This document shows positions 40,196 to 49,229 of a DNA stretch of 64,000 nucleotides, piece after piece; within the stretch, counting starts at the first letter, position 1, and the number at the start of each line of letters is the position of its first letter. A program made the position numbers and the translations under genes. The DNA comes from DASTEQ01 sp040905185 (GTDB lineage Bacteria > Chloroflexota > Limnocylindria > QHBO01), in contig JBBDRZ010000001.1 of NCBI GenBank assembly GCA_040905185.1, positions 1 through 64,000 of the forward strand, in the 5' to 3' direction. The notes below the pieces were generated by a model. It saw only the letters and a list, made by a program, of their open reading frames with translations, searched no databases and was not told the DNA's origin.

Positions 40196-41377
40196 TCAGG
40201 CTTCGACTTCGACTACCGAGAGCTCCTTGTCGACCGCGGTCGCAAAGTCGCTCACTGCTCTGGCCAGCGGGCTCCCCGGCCGGGAGACCATGAACGGTGC
40301 TCCCGAGTTCAAGGCTCCGATCGCGCCCCGGTATTCGTTGATGACCTTGTGCGAGATGGGGCTGCCCAGGACGCTTTCGGCGTTCGCGATATTAATGCCG
40401 GTGAACGCATTGGATCGGTTCAGCACGAGCTGGACCTTGTCCCGCGCATAGCCCAGCTCGGTCATCGTCTTGAGCACCAGTTGGACGTTCTTCAAACACG
40501 ACAGGTCGGCGGTCAGGATCACGTAGACGACGTCGGCCTCGTCGAACAAATGGATCGTCACGTCGTCCAGGCTGCGGTTGGCGTCGATGACCGTGTAGTC
40601 GTACATGCCTCGCATCAGCTCCAGCAGATGCGACAGGGACTCGGGCGAGCTCCGATGGCTCTCCATCACCACGTCCGCCTGCTCGGGGGCGGTAGGCGCC
40701 AAGAGCAGGTCGATGCCGGACGCGTGAGAGACCACGAGGCGACGCAAGAGGTCGGCGTCCAGCTCCGGTTCAGAGATGGCGTTCACGATCGAGGCGGTGT
40801 CGAGCTTCAGGTCCAGGAAGACCCGGTGGTCGCCGAACTGGAGGTTGGCATCAACCAGCGCCACGCGACGCTTGTGCTCCACGGCCAGGGCGATGGCGGC
40901 GTTGATGGCCAACGTCGTGCAGCCGACGCCTCCCTTGGCGCCGTAGAACACGATCACCCGTCGCAGGGTGGCCTGGGCCGAATCCGGGCGTGTACCGCTG
41001 AGCCCGCTGCGGGCCAGCAGGGCTCGGATGCGGGCCATCAGCTCGGCCGGGTGGAACGGCTTGACGATGTCGTCGTCGGCACCCGCGCGCAGGCCCTTGA
41101 CCCGCTGCCCGATATCGGCCTCCGCGGTGAGCAGCAGGATCGGGACGCGGCGGCCGGCAGTCTCGGCGGCGCGGATCTGGGTGATGGCCTGGTAGCCGTC
41201 GATGCCCGGCAGCGCGGCGTCCATGAGGATCAGATCCGGCGACTGCTCGGCGGCGGTAGCAACACCGGTCTCGCCGTCTCCGGCGAGCAAAACCTCGAAG
41301 CCCTCCTGCTTGAGGGTGAAGCTCAGGACGCGCTGGATGTTGAGGTCGTCGTCGACGACCAGGACCTTGACTGCCAT
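40196..41377 (-). CDS. Response regulator receiver fused to CpaE/TadZ-like ATPase
   Basis: A 393-residue two-domain protein. Residues 1-120 are a receiver with VLVVDDDLNIQRV, LILMDAALPGIDGYQ (phospho-acceptor Asp about 52) and LLTAEAD. The ATPase part (about 140-385) has VIVFYGAKGGVGCTTLAINA. The Walker A Lys is replaced by Cys, as is usual for CpaE/TadZ where this residue varies. RVALVDANLQFGDHRVFLDL and YTVIDANRSLDD follow. TadZ/CpaE proteins place the Tad machine at the pole. It works with the chromosomal TadE/G genes at 45.7-48.6 kb or a Tad core elsewhere. Confidence 0.9.
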   Translation of the reverse strand: MAVKVLVVDDDLNIQRVLSFTLKQEGFEVLLAGDGETGVATAAEQSPDLILMDAALPGIDGYQAITQIRAAETAGRRVPILLLTAEADIGQRVKGLRAGADDDIVKPFHPAELMARIRALLARSGLSGTRPDSAQATLRRVIVFYGAKGGVGCTTLAINAAIALAVEHKRRVALVDANLQFGDHRVFLDLKLDTASIVNAISEPELDADLLRRLVVSHASGIDLLLAPTAPEQADVVMESHRSSPESLSHLLELMRGMYDYTVIDANRSLDDVTIHLFDEADVVYVILTADLSCLKNVQLVLKTMTELGYARDKVQLVLNRSNAFTGINIANAESVLGSPISHKVINEYRGAIGALNSGAPFMVSRPGSPLARAVSDFATAVDKELSVVEVEA

Positions 41378-41434
41378 GGACCCTCGGGCGAGCCCGGCCG
41401 GTCCGGCAGGTCCGCCCGGCCCGGGTGGCGCGGA

Positions 41435-42385
41435 TTATAGTCGGCTGCCCGTTCGCTCCTTGGCCTGGGCGCGAGACGTTTGAGGCTCCAGATACCGCTC
41501 GAGGAACGCCAGCACCCGCCGCTCGTAGGCTTCGCCACCCACCGCCCGCGCCTCACCGTGATCGGCCCCGTCCACCACGAACAGCTCCTTAGGATCCCCG
41601 GCGGATTCATACAGGCGCACCGATTGGCGCCAGCTGACGAGCCGATCCTGGCGTGGAGCGATGAGCAGCAATCCGCGGGGCGCGATCGCAGCCACGCGGT
41701 CGATGGGCGAGATGAGCCGCGTCCGCGCACGCAGGGCGGCCCCGATGATGATCAGCCGTGAGCCAAGGCCGGGCAGTGGCAGCCGTTGCTCGCGCATGCG
41801 GTTGGCGATCGGGTGCCGGATATCGGCATAGGCCGCGTCGGCGATGACGGCCGCCACCGGCAGCTCGGGGGCGGCGATGATGGCCGTCGCGCCGCCCATG
41901 CTGATGCCGTACAGGGCGATCGGACCGAATCCGCGTCCCTCGAGCAACCGGACCGCGGCGGCGACATCCCGTCGCTCCGTGGTCCCCAACGTGATCGCCG
42001 CCCGATCCGACGCCCCGTGCCCGCGGAAGTCGAATTGAAGGACGTTGTATCGGCCCCGCAACCACGGAACGAAGAACGACAGCCACGGGACGCGATGCCA
42101 CGAGAAGCCGTGGAGGAGGATCACCGCGGCCCGGGTTTCGCGGGCGGCGGGGATGAGCCAGCCGTCGAGCGTCACCCCGTCATCGGTCGTGAAGCGAACG
42201 GCCTCATGCGGGAGGCCCAGCTCCGCCGGCGACCCGGGCAGGCCTTCGGTCTCGTCCAAAGCATGCAGGGTCGGGGTCACGACCCTGCGCGAACCGACGA
42301 ACCCCAGGTACCCGAGGTAGCCGGCCGCCAGCGCTGAGCCGAGCCCGCCCAGCCAGGCCAGCAGGCCTCGCGGCCGCATCGACAT
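41435..42385 (-). CDS. Alpha/beta hydrolase (ABHD17/YqkD-like)
   Basis: A 316-residue hydrolase with an N-terminal membrane helix (about 8-30). The oxyanion region AVILLHGFSWHR, FDFRGHGASD, nucleophile elbow LYGISMGGATAIIAA (Ser about 162), acid RQDRLV and catalytic His DGADHGEAR are in the right order. It probably cleaves an ester or peptide-like bond at the membrane; substrate unknown. It is followed by the CpaE-like gene on the same strand. Confidence 0.85.
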   Translation of the reverse strand: MSMRPRGLLAWLGGLGSALAAGYLGYLGFVGSRRVVTPTLHALDETEGLPGSPAELGLPHEAVRFTTDDGVTLDGWLIPAARETRAAVILLHGFSWHRVPWLSFFVPWLRGRYNVLQFDFRGHGASDRAAITLGTTERRDVAAAVRLLEGRGFGPIALYGISMGGATAIIAAPELPVAAVIADAAYADIRHPIANRMREQRLPLPGLGSRLIIIGAALRARTRLISPIDRVAAIAPRGLLLIAPRQDRLVSWRQSVRLYESAGDPKELFVVDGADHGEARAVGGEAYERRVLAFLERYLEPQTSRAQAKERTGSRL

Positions 42386-42396
42386 GCCTCGGCGGA

Positions 42397-43305
42397 TCAG
42401 CCGTCCCCCGACCTGCCGCCGAGGGTGGCACCGATGCGCCGGGTCAGCTCGGTCACCTCCATGGGCACGACCCAGGTCTTGCTCTCCGAGTTGGCCAGGG
42501 CCTTGAGGACCTCGAGGTACTGGATCTGCATCGTCTTCTCGTCGACCACGCTGGCCGCGCCAAAGATCGTGGTGAGCGCGGTTCCGTAGCCCTCGGCCCG
42601 CAGGGCCTGGGCCTGCCGCTCCCCCTCCGCTCGCAGGATGGCGCTCTGCTTGTCACCCTCGGCTCGCAGGATCGTGCTCTGCTTGTCACCCTCGGCCACG
42701 TTGATCGAGGCCTGCCGCGTGCCCTCGGACTCGGTGATGACCGCCCGCCGGTTGCGCTCGGCGCTCATCTGGCGGTTCATGGCGTCCTGGATGTCGCGCG
42801 GCGGGACGATCTCGCGGATCTCGACGGTCGTGATCTTCACGCCCCAGCGGTGCGTCGTCTCGTCGAGCTTGGTGCGCAGGATGGTGTTGATCTCCTCGCG
42901 CTTGGCCAACACGTCGTCGAGCGGGATGTCGCCGATCACGGCCCGCAGGGTGGTCGCGGCGAGCGCCTGTGACGCGCCCGTGAAGTCGACCACCTGCGTC
43001 ACCGTCGTCTCCGGCTCGAAGACCTTGGAGTAGACCAGGAAATCGATGCTGATCGGCGCGTTGTCCTTGGTGATGCAGCTCTGCTGCGGAATCTCGAGGA
43101 AACGCTCACGTAGATCGACTTTGACCGACTGCTGGATGACCGGGATCAGCAGCACCAGCCCTGGGCCCTGGGCTCCCTGCAGCCGGCCCAGGAAGAAGAC
43201 GACCAGCCGCTCGTACTCGCGGACGATGTGGATGGCGCTGTAGAGCAGCCACAGCACGACGGCCAGCGCGACGACCAGGACGATGATGGGGATGATGGAT
43301 TCCAT
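42397..43305 (-). CDS. SPFH/band 7 protein (QmcA/stomatin-like)
   Basis: A 302-residue SPFH protein. One N-terminal helix (about 4-26) is followed by YERLVVFFLGRLQGAQGPGL, VDLRERFLEIPQQSCITKDN and VDFTGASQALAATTLRAVIG (about 110-129). A long coiled-coil carries the tandem repeats RAEGDKQSTILRAEGDKQSA. These proteins form large membrane rings that shield or control proteases such as FtsH. The neighbour NfeD-like protein (3 bases apart) is the usual partner of SPFH proteins, so they act together. Confidence 0.92.
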   Translation of the reverse strand: MESIIPIIVLVVALAVVLWLLYSAIHIVREYERLVVFFLGRLQGAQGPGLVLLIPVIQQSVKVDLRERFLEIPQQSCITKDNAPISIDFLVYSKVFEPETTVTQVVDFTGASQALAATTLRAVIGDIPLDDVLAKREEINTILRTKLDETTHRWGVKITTVEIREIVPPRDIQDAMNRQMSAERNRRAVITESEGTRQASINVAEGDKQSTILRAEGDKQSAILRAEGERQAQALRAEGYGTALTTIFGAASVVDEKTMQIQYLEVLKALANSESKTWVVPMEVTELTRRIGATLGGRSGDG

Positions 43306-43308
43306 CGG

Positions 43309-44718
43309 TCACTCCTCTTCAGTGGGTCCGTCCGCCTTCTGGGAGGCGGGCTCGACGATCAACTCCAATCCATTGACCCCGACCACCCGCAGCGCCTCGC
43401 CGGGACGGATGGTGCCCAGCCGACTGCGCGCGGTCCACGTTTCGCCGGCTGCCGACGCAATGCCGGTCGGGGCGATCGGGGTCTGGGCCGTGCCCGCCAC
43501 CCCGACCAGGGCCAGCATGGGCGCTGTCGGCGACGCCCGTCGGCGAATCTCGACCGCGCCGCGGGCCACCAGGATGATGAATCCGGCGGCGACCACCAGC
43601 GGCAGCACGATGAAGATCGGGTTCAGCTCGATCTGGATCGCGTCGGTGCCGTCCACCCCGGTGTACAGGGCGGCGGCGCCGAAGACGAACGCGACCGCGC
43701 CGCCCGCAGCCAACAGGCCATGCGAGGTGATCACCAGCTCGAGGGCGAACAGGCCAAGCCCGATCATGACCAACAGCAGTCCGCCCAGGTTGAGGGGCAG
43801 GCTGTTGGAGCCGATGAAGGCCAGCACGATGGCGATGGCGCCCACGATGCCGGAGAAGAAGTTCGGGTTGTACAGCTCGGCCAGGATCCCGTAGAAGCCG
43901 ATCGTGAACAGCAGGAACGCGATGTTCGGATCGCTCAGCACGTGGAGCAGCTCCTGGCCCACGTTCATGCTGATCGGCAGCAGCTCGCGGCCGGACAGGA
44001 CCGGCAGCGGCGCGCCGTCGAACTGGTACACGTAGCCGTCTGCGCGCTCCCCGGTGTCGATGGCCGCGAACAGCTCTTCCGTGGTCGCGGAAACGGCGTC
44101 GACCACCGGAGGCTCCAGGGCTACCGCGTCGTCGGCGCCGATGCTGGCCGCGTCGCGTACGGCCGACTCAGCCCAGTCGGCATTCCGGCCATGGGACGCG
44201 GCCAGGTCCCGGATCTCGGCCACCAGGTCGTTGGTGATCTTGGCCGCCAGCGTCTCGGGCAGGTCCTCGCCCCCCGATCCGACCACCGACGCGGCGCCGA
44301 TGGTCGTCAGCGGGGCCATGGCCGCCACGTCGCCGGCGAGGGTGATGAACGTGGCCGCGGAGGCCGCCTGGCCGCCGGAGGGCGTGACCCAGGTGATGAC
44401 CGGGATCGGGCTGTTCAGGATGGCCTTGATGATCCGATCGGTGCTCGTCAACTCGCCCCCCGGCGAGTCGACCTTGATCAGGATGGCCACCGCCCCGGCC
44501 GCGGCGGCCGCTTCGACCGCCTCCTCGATGTACGAGGCGTTGACCTGGTCGATGACCCCGGTGAGCTCCACCTCGGCGACGGGCGGCTCCTGCGCCGACG
44601 CCGCCCCGGCCACGCCCAGCAGGAGCAGGGCAACCAGGCCAGCTCGTCGCAACGACGCCACGGATCGAGTATAGGCCCGAGCGGCGGACCTGCCATTCAC
44701 CGAGGCAAGCGGCCCCAC
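43309..44718 (-). CDS. NfeD-family membrane protein with ClpP-like serine protease domain
   Basis: A 469-residue long-form NfeD protein. A signal peptide (about 20-42) is followed by a ClpP-class domain with VKVDSPGG-like VDSPGGELTSTDRIIKAILN, VTPSGGQAASAATFITLAGD (catalytic Ser in SAA) and GRNADWAES. Four to five helices (about 265-400) and a C-terminal OB-like NfeD domain (about 415-460) complete it. It pairs with the SPFH gene downstream. The ATG at 44718 overlaps the NUDIX stop by 22 bases; GTG 44661 would give a more compact signal peptide. Confidence 0.88.
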   Translation of the reverse strand: MGPLASVNGRSAARAYTRSVASLRRAGLVALLLLGVAGAASAQEPPVAEVELTGVIDQVNASYIEEAVEAAAAAGAVAILIKVDSPGGELTSTDRIIKAILNSPIPVITWVTPSGGQAASAATFITLAGDVAAMAPLTTIGAASVVGSGGEDLPETLAAKITNDLVAEIRDLAASHGRNADWAESAVRDAASIGADDAVALEPPVVDAVSATTEELFAAIDTGERADGYVYQFDGAPLPVLSGRELLPISMNVGQELLHVLSDPNIAFLLFTIGFYGILAELYNPNFFSGIVGAIAIVLAFIGSNSLPLNLGGLLLVMIGLGLFALELVITSHGLLAAGGAVAFVFGAAALYTGVDGTDAIQIELNPIFIVLPLVVAAGFIILVARGAVEIRRRASPTAPMLALVGVAGTAQTPIAPTGIASAAGETWTARSRLGTIRPGEALRVVGVNGLELIVEPASQKADGPTEEE

Positions 44719-45305
44719 AGCGCCTCAGCGACCAACTGGGACCAGGTCTCGAGGCGGTCCCACGCGAGCCGCAGCTCGTCGAGAGAAGCCAGGTGGCCCG
44801 ACAGCTTGGTCCGCTCACGGACGTCAATCGGGCGGCCGGCAGCCTGGACCTCGAAAACGATCCCCAGGTGGACTGAACCAACCGGGTTCCGATCGTCGTT
44901 CAGGAAGCCGATGGGCGTGAATTCGGGCTCCCAGCCCGCGTCCAGTTCCTCTCGCCACTCCCGTCGAAGCCCGGCTCCCAGTGGATCGGGGCCGTCGTCG
45001 ACCGGATTGAGGTGGCCACCGACCCCGATCGTCGCCCGTCGATGGAGGCGCGGATCGCCCCCCGCGTTCGTGCGCTCCATCAGGAACACCTGGTCGGTGT
45101 CACGGACCACGACGTACGGAATGAGCTGTTTGTGGGACGAGTCCTGCTCGGCGCTATCGCGGTCGAGCCATCGGGCATCGGTCTCCAGTGCCCGGCGGAG
45201 CCCTTCCAGGTCGGCGTCGTCTATCGGCTTGACGCCGAGGAAGTCGCAACCGCCCGGAACCGCGTCACGCGGAAGTACAAGGACACGCTCCATCAGGGGC
45301 TTCAT
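44697..45305 (-). CDS. NUDIX hydrolase
   Basis: A 202-residue protein with the Nudix box GVGGHLNPVDDGPDPLGAGL followed by RREWREELDAGW, a version with a lengthened G...E spacing but the REXXEE core in place. It should hydrolyse a nucleoside diphosphate linked to X; the substrate cannot be told. It is the first gene of a minus-strand group with nfeD and SPFH genes. Confidence 0.85.
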   Translation of the reverse strand: MKPLMERVLVLPRDAVPGGCDFLGVKPIDDADLEGLRRALETDARWLDRDSAEQDSSHKQLIPYVVVRDTDQVFLMERTNAGGDPRLHRRATIGVGGHLNPVDDGPDPLGAGLRREWREELDAGWEPEFTPIGFLNDDRNPVGSVHLGIVFEVQAAGRPIDVRERTKLSGHLASLDELRLAWDRLETWSQLVAEALWGRLPR

Positions 45306-45762
45306 GGTCGTCCGATAGTGGTGCGTCGGCGCGCCAGGGTGTGAGTTAAGGCTGGTTCTGTAAGGTTGCCTGCAAGCGTGGCGGGTCTACACTCCGTGCC
45401 CGCCGATCGTACTGCCCGGCGACAGTACGAAAGTCAGCCCCAATTCGAGGCTGGCGACCACACTACCGAACTCAACGCTGCAGGGTCAGACGATCGGCGG
45501 GGGAGGCGATGATCGTCCAAGCCGCACGAGGCAAATCGGTATATCCAGGGGGCAGACGCTTGCCGAGTTCGCGCAGGTGCTGCCCAACTCGTCGTGGCGG
45601 ATCGAATCAGAGCACCGCCTCGGCAGCCCGCGGGTGCACGGGCGCGCGACCCACGCGAGGCGGCCGATCTCGCCCTTTGTTTCCCCAGGGAGGGCCCGCT
45701 TCGTTCGGCCTAGCGGTCATCCAGGTACTCTGCAAGGTCCAGGTCTCATGCTTGCGGTACCC
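45306..45762 (+). other. Intergenic region with a TadE-like signal remnant
   Basis: Between the divergent NUDIX and TadE genes. At 45544-45585 a plus-strand reading is SRGQTLAEFAQVLP, the exact type of N-terminal motif seen in TadE/TadG proteins, but it then runs into unrelated sequence (NSSWRIESEHR). It is in frame with the next gene, so a deleted or fused TadE gene is likely. No promoter stands out. Confidence 0.5.
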
Positions 45763-46929
45763 ATGAACCATAGCGGTCGGAAAGGCCGGCGCCCCGCCGC
45801 ATCGAGGGGGCAGGGTCTGGTGGAGATGGCCCTTCTGCTCCCGCTTCTCCTCCTCCTGCTGGTGATGTCCATCGACCTGGGCCGTGCCTTCTTCGGCTGG
45901 ATCACGCTCCAGAATCTGTCCCGCATCGGAGCGAATTATGCGGCGACACACCCCGACCTCAGCGATTGGGGACCCACCAGCCGCTACCACGCGCTCATCC
46001 TGCGCGACGCTCAGGCCATCAACTGCGAGCCAGTCGCAATCACGGACCCCGTCTTCACACCATATCCAGCGGTTTTCGGCGGAGATGTCACCGTCAGCGT
46101 GACCTGCAGCTTCGCGCTGCTTACCCCCATCGGCAGCGCGCTGGTGGGCGGCTCACTCGAGCTGGGCGCGGCCTCGACCTTCCCGGTGCGGGCCGGCTGT
46201 CCGGACTGCGAGGCCGTTTCGGGGCCGCCACCCCCGCCGCCGCCACCACCTCCTCCCACTGCCTGCAACCGCGAGCCCAATCCGTTCGTGGGCCTTTCGG
46301 TAGGTGGAGCCCGCAACGCATGGACATGGGCGGGCTTCACTGGAACCTTCACGCCGGCGGCCGGGGCCGACGACGGACGGACAGTGACCGGTCGTTCCAT
46401 CAACCAGGTTCCGGACGCTGATGGCTGCCTGCCGCACTGGACGACGGTTGCCGTCGCCTTCGATCCGCTGCCGGCCCAACCCGACGGAGCGTGCCCATCG
46501 AGCACATACGTGCCGAATCTCGCGAACATGACGGTAGGCGATGCCAAGACCGGGTGGCAAGCTGCCGGCTTCCTGGCGGAGAACTTTCTGCCCGATGGCC
46601 TCACCGGCAACCTGGTAATCGTGACGCAAACGATTGGACCGACCGAGGTGGCGCCCGACGGGTGCGCCGATCCCGCAAGCACGGTGACCGTCACCACCAT
46701 GACAAAGCCGAAGGCGGCGAAACAGTACTGTCTCGTGCCGGTCTTCATCGGCATGTGGTCGGCTGATGCCCCGGCGGCATGGTCGGCTGCCGGCTTCACC
46801 ACGTCCCTGAGGTTCCTCTCGCCCGAACTACTGCCATACATCATCGAGTATCAGAGCCTGGTGGGCGCGACATGGGAGAAATGTGGCACAGCCCTCACGC
46901 TCGGCCCGAACCCGGAGGGAACGCCATGA
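45763..46929 (+). CDS. TadE-like protein with C-terminal PASTA-like repeats
   Basis: A 388-residue protein (ATG 45763; 45748 also possible). The TadE signal SRGQGLVEMALLLPLLLLLL (about 15-34) is followed by a pilin-like domain to about 145 and then a run of 11 prolines. Three PASTA-like units follow: NPFVGLSVGGARNAWTWAGF, VPNLANMTVGDAKTGWQAAG and VPVFIGMWSADAPAAWSAAG. PASTA domains bind peptidoglycan, so this pseudopilin may be anchored in the wall. The stop overlaps the TadG-like start (ATGA). Confidence 0.8.
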   Translation: MNHSGRKGRRPAASRGQGLVEMALLLPLLLLLLVMSIDLGRAFFGWITLQNLSRIGANYAATHPDLSDWGPTSRYHALILRDAQAINCEPVAITDPVFTPYPAVFGGDVTVSVTCSFALLTPIGSALVGGSLELGAASTFPVRAGCPDCEAVSGPPPPPPPPPPPTACNREPNPFVGLSVGGARNAWTWAGFTGTFTPAAGADDGRTVTGRSINQVPDADGCLPHWTTVAVAFDPLPAQPDGACPSSTYVPNLANMTVGDAKTGWQAAGFLAENFLPDGLTGNLVIVTQTIGPTEVAPDGCADPASTVTVTTMTKPKAAKQYCLVPVFIGMWSADAPAAWSAAGFTTSLRFLSPELLPYIIEYQSLVGATWEKCGTALTLGPNPEGTP

Positions 46930-48140
46930 ACATCGTGGGCAGGCGATCGCGGACGACGCGTGGACAAGCCCTGATCATCGTCGCGCTCGGGATGGTGGTG
47001 CTCGTCGGCGCCGTCGGCCTGGTGATCGATGGCGGACACCTGTGGGGCAGGCAGCGCGACACGCAAAATGGCGATGATTCGGCGGCCGAAGCGGGCGCTG
47101 TCCAGCTCGTCAAGATCCTCCGTGGCAACATCAGCGTCGCTGACGGCGCCGCCGCCGTGTGCAGCGCCGTCGAAGCACAGGCAGCAGCCAACGAGGTCGA
47201 CGTCGACCTCGCGTACTACACGGATCTTGCCGGCAACCGGCTTGGGGTGGCGATCGACGCGGACGGCACGTGCCAGCCGATCCCGGCGTGCACGCCGCCG
47301 ACGTGTGCCGGCGACTTCGCCTCGGGTGTAGAGGTCCTGGCCTCCGTCGTGGCCGACACCTTCCTGATGGGAATCATGGGCTTCGACCAGGTGACGATCA
47401 GCACGACCGCCACGGCGATTGGCGGCTACGTGCTGGAGCCCTGCCAGAGCGAAGACGTTGAAGGCTGCCTCATTCTGCCCATCACGCCGCCGGTGACAGT
47501 GGTGGTCTGCGACAACACCAACCGGCCGGTCACGCAGGATACGGATGGTGACACCGTCCCGGACCTGTACGAGGCGCCGTCTGGGCTGGTCACGTTGCCC
47601 TTCTGTCGCACTGCGGCGGGCAGCATCGGCTGGCTCGACTGGGATCCGGATGACGGCGGTGGTGCCAACGAGATCGAGGAAGAGATCCTCAACCCGACCT
47701 GGGAGTGGCCCGGGCCGGACTGGTACCAGGTCACACAGACCGGCGATATCAACAGCAGCCGGATCGAGGCGGCGATCAACACCTACACCAACCTCCCGAT
47801 CTACCTGCCGATGTTCGACGGCGTGTGCAGCTTTGACCCGGGCGTCGACCTCTGCCCGCCGGACGACAATCCGGGGGGGTCGAACGTCTGGTACCACCTC
47901 CCGCAGCTTGCGGCCTTCCAGCTGCTCGACCCCAGGAACCCGGAAGGTGACCCACCGCGATCAGCGTGGATCACCGGCAACGACGCGGAGATCAAGGCCG
48001 TTTGCGGCGAGGTGACGGAGAGCGGAGCCACGTCGTGCCTGACCGGCCAGTTCGTGGAGCTGATCACCGATGGCCCGGTGGGCGCGCTGCCCGACGGCCA
48101 GCAGACCAGCACGTTCTATGGCGTGCAGCTAATCAGGTAG
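46926..48140 (+). CDS. TadG-like pilus assembly protein
   Basis: A 404-residue protein with the N-terminal TTRGQALIIVALGMVVLVGA helix and GLVIDGGHLWGRQRDTQNGD, the usual TadG start (D...A.A...Q...D). The rest is an extracytoplasmic domain with many Cys, and DTDGDTVPDLYE (about 195) is a Ca-binding-like loop. It lacks a von Willebrand domain. Flanked by two TadE genes, it forms a Tad minor-pilin operon. Confidence 0.78.
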   Translation: MNIVGRRSRTTRGQALIIVALGMVVLVGAVGLVIDGGHLWGRQRDTQNGDDSAAEAGAVQLVKILRGNISVADGAAAVCSAVEAQAAANEVDVDLAYYTDLAGNRLGVAIDADGTCQPIPACTPPTCAGDFASGVEVLASVVADTFLMGIMGFDQVTISTTATAIGGYVLEPCQSEDVEGCLILPITPPVTVVVCDNTNRPVTQDTDGDTVPDLYEAPSGLVTLPFCRTAAGSIGWLDWDPDDGGGANEIEEEILNPTWEWPGPDWYQVTQTGDINSSRIEAAINTYTNLPIYLPMFDGVCSFDPGVDLCPPDDNPGGSNVWYHLPQLAAFQLLDPRNPEGDPPRSAWITGNDAEIKAVCGEVTESGATSCLTGQFVELITDGPVGALPDGQQTSTFYGVQLIR

Positions 48141-48148
48141 TCGCGCGA

Positions 48149-48607
48149 ATGTGGCGACGGGGACGACGTCGGGGGGCGTCAAGCACACACGGCCGCGGTC
48201 AGGCGCTGGTGGACTTCGCTCTGATCCTCCCCCTCCTGCTGGTGATCCTGTTCGGGATGCTGGACTTCGGCCGTGCCATCTACGCTTACAACACCATCAA
48301 CAACGCGGCGCGTCAGGGTGCCCGTGTCGCTATCGTCGACCAGAACCTGGCTCGCATCGAGGACACCGCCAGGGACCATGCGGTTGCCCTGGTGGTCACG
48401 GTCACCGTCGACTTCCGGCACACCCTGCCGAACACCGATCCGACGCTGAACCCGGTGTGCACGCCATTGGAACAGGACTGCATCGCGATGGTCACGGTGG
48501 CGAACACGTTCGAGCCGGTCACGCCGATCATCGGTGTCATCGTCGGAGACATCTCGCTCTCGGGCAGGACCGAGATGCCGGTGGAACGCGTCTATGCCTC
48601 ACCCTGA
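48149..48607 (+). CDS. TadE-like pseudopilin
   Basis: A 152-residue TadE protein with HGRGQALVDFALILPLLLVI (about 14-33) then LDFGRAIYAYNTINNAARQG, the TadE family core, and a C-terminal beta domain. The conserved Glu of the signal is Asp here. It is eight bases after the TadG-like gene. Confidence 0.85.
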   Translation: MWRRGRRRGASSTHGRGQALVDFALILPLLLVILFGMLDFGRAIYAYNTINNAARQGARVAIVDQNLARIEDTARDHAVALVVTVTVDFRHTLPNTDPTLNPVCTPLEQDCIAMVTVANTFEPVTPIIGVIVGDISLSGRTEMPVERVYASP

Positions 48608-48695
48608 CGCTTGAATCCGGGTCTTCGGCGCCTGGTCCATTAACGAGGGCCGCGAGCCAGACCGACGCCGCCGACCGGCATGACCGGCGTCCGGA

Positions 48696-49229
48696 TCAAT
48701 CAGGAACGATGGGTCCCGCCCGAGCCAGCCGCAGGGCCAGCTGGGCCGCCTCGCGCGGGTCGCGCGCACGGTGCAGGCGGGGGCCACCTACTCGCTGGTC
48801 GGCCTCGATGCGCCACGAGCCGAGACCGACGACCTCTCGCCCCATCCGGAGCGCGAGCCCAATCTCCGACAGGGTGCCATGCCGGCCGCCGACGGCGACG
48901 ACCGCGTCGGCGGCGGTCACCACCACCAGGTTCCTCACGACACCCAGTCCGGTTGGGATCGCCAGCTGGACGAACTCGTTGGCCTCGGCGGCGTCCGACC
49001 CGGGCAGGATCCCGATCGTTGATCCACCGGCCGCCCGCGCGCCGCGCGAGGCAGCCCGCATCACCCCACCCAGCCCACCGGTGACCACCGTCGCGCCGCC
49101 GCGCGCCAGCAGCTGTCCCACCTCTTCGGCCCATTCCAGGATGCGGTGGGCGTCCGGCCCGCGCGGGTCAGCGTCGCCGATGACGGCGACCACCAGAGGC
49201 CGCGGCTCGCGAACGACAGGCTCAGCCAT
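48696..49229 (-). CDS. TIGR00725/LOG-like Rossmann protein
   Basis: A 177-residue protein from ATG 49229. It contains VVAVIGDADPRGP, VVTGGLGGVMRAASRGARAA and GGRHGTLSEIGLALRMGREV. These are the SMF/DprA-LOG-type PGGxGTxxE motif with GGRHGTLSE in its place, as in TIGR00725. The family is related to cytokinin-activating LOG phosphoribohydrolases, but its substrate is unknown. It overlaps the thpR gene by 8 bases. Confidence 0.82.
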   Translation of the reverse strand: MAEPVVREPRPLVVAVIGDADPRGPDAHRILEWAEEVGQLLARGGATVVTGGLGGVMRAASRGARAAGGSTIGILPGSDAAEANEFVQLAIPTGLGVVRNLVVVTAADAVVAVGGRHGTLSEIGLALRMGREVVGLGSWRIEADQRVGGPRLHRARDPREAAQLALRLARAGPIVPD

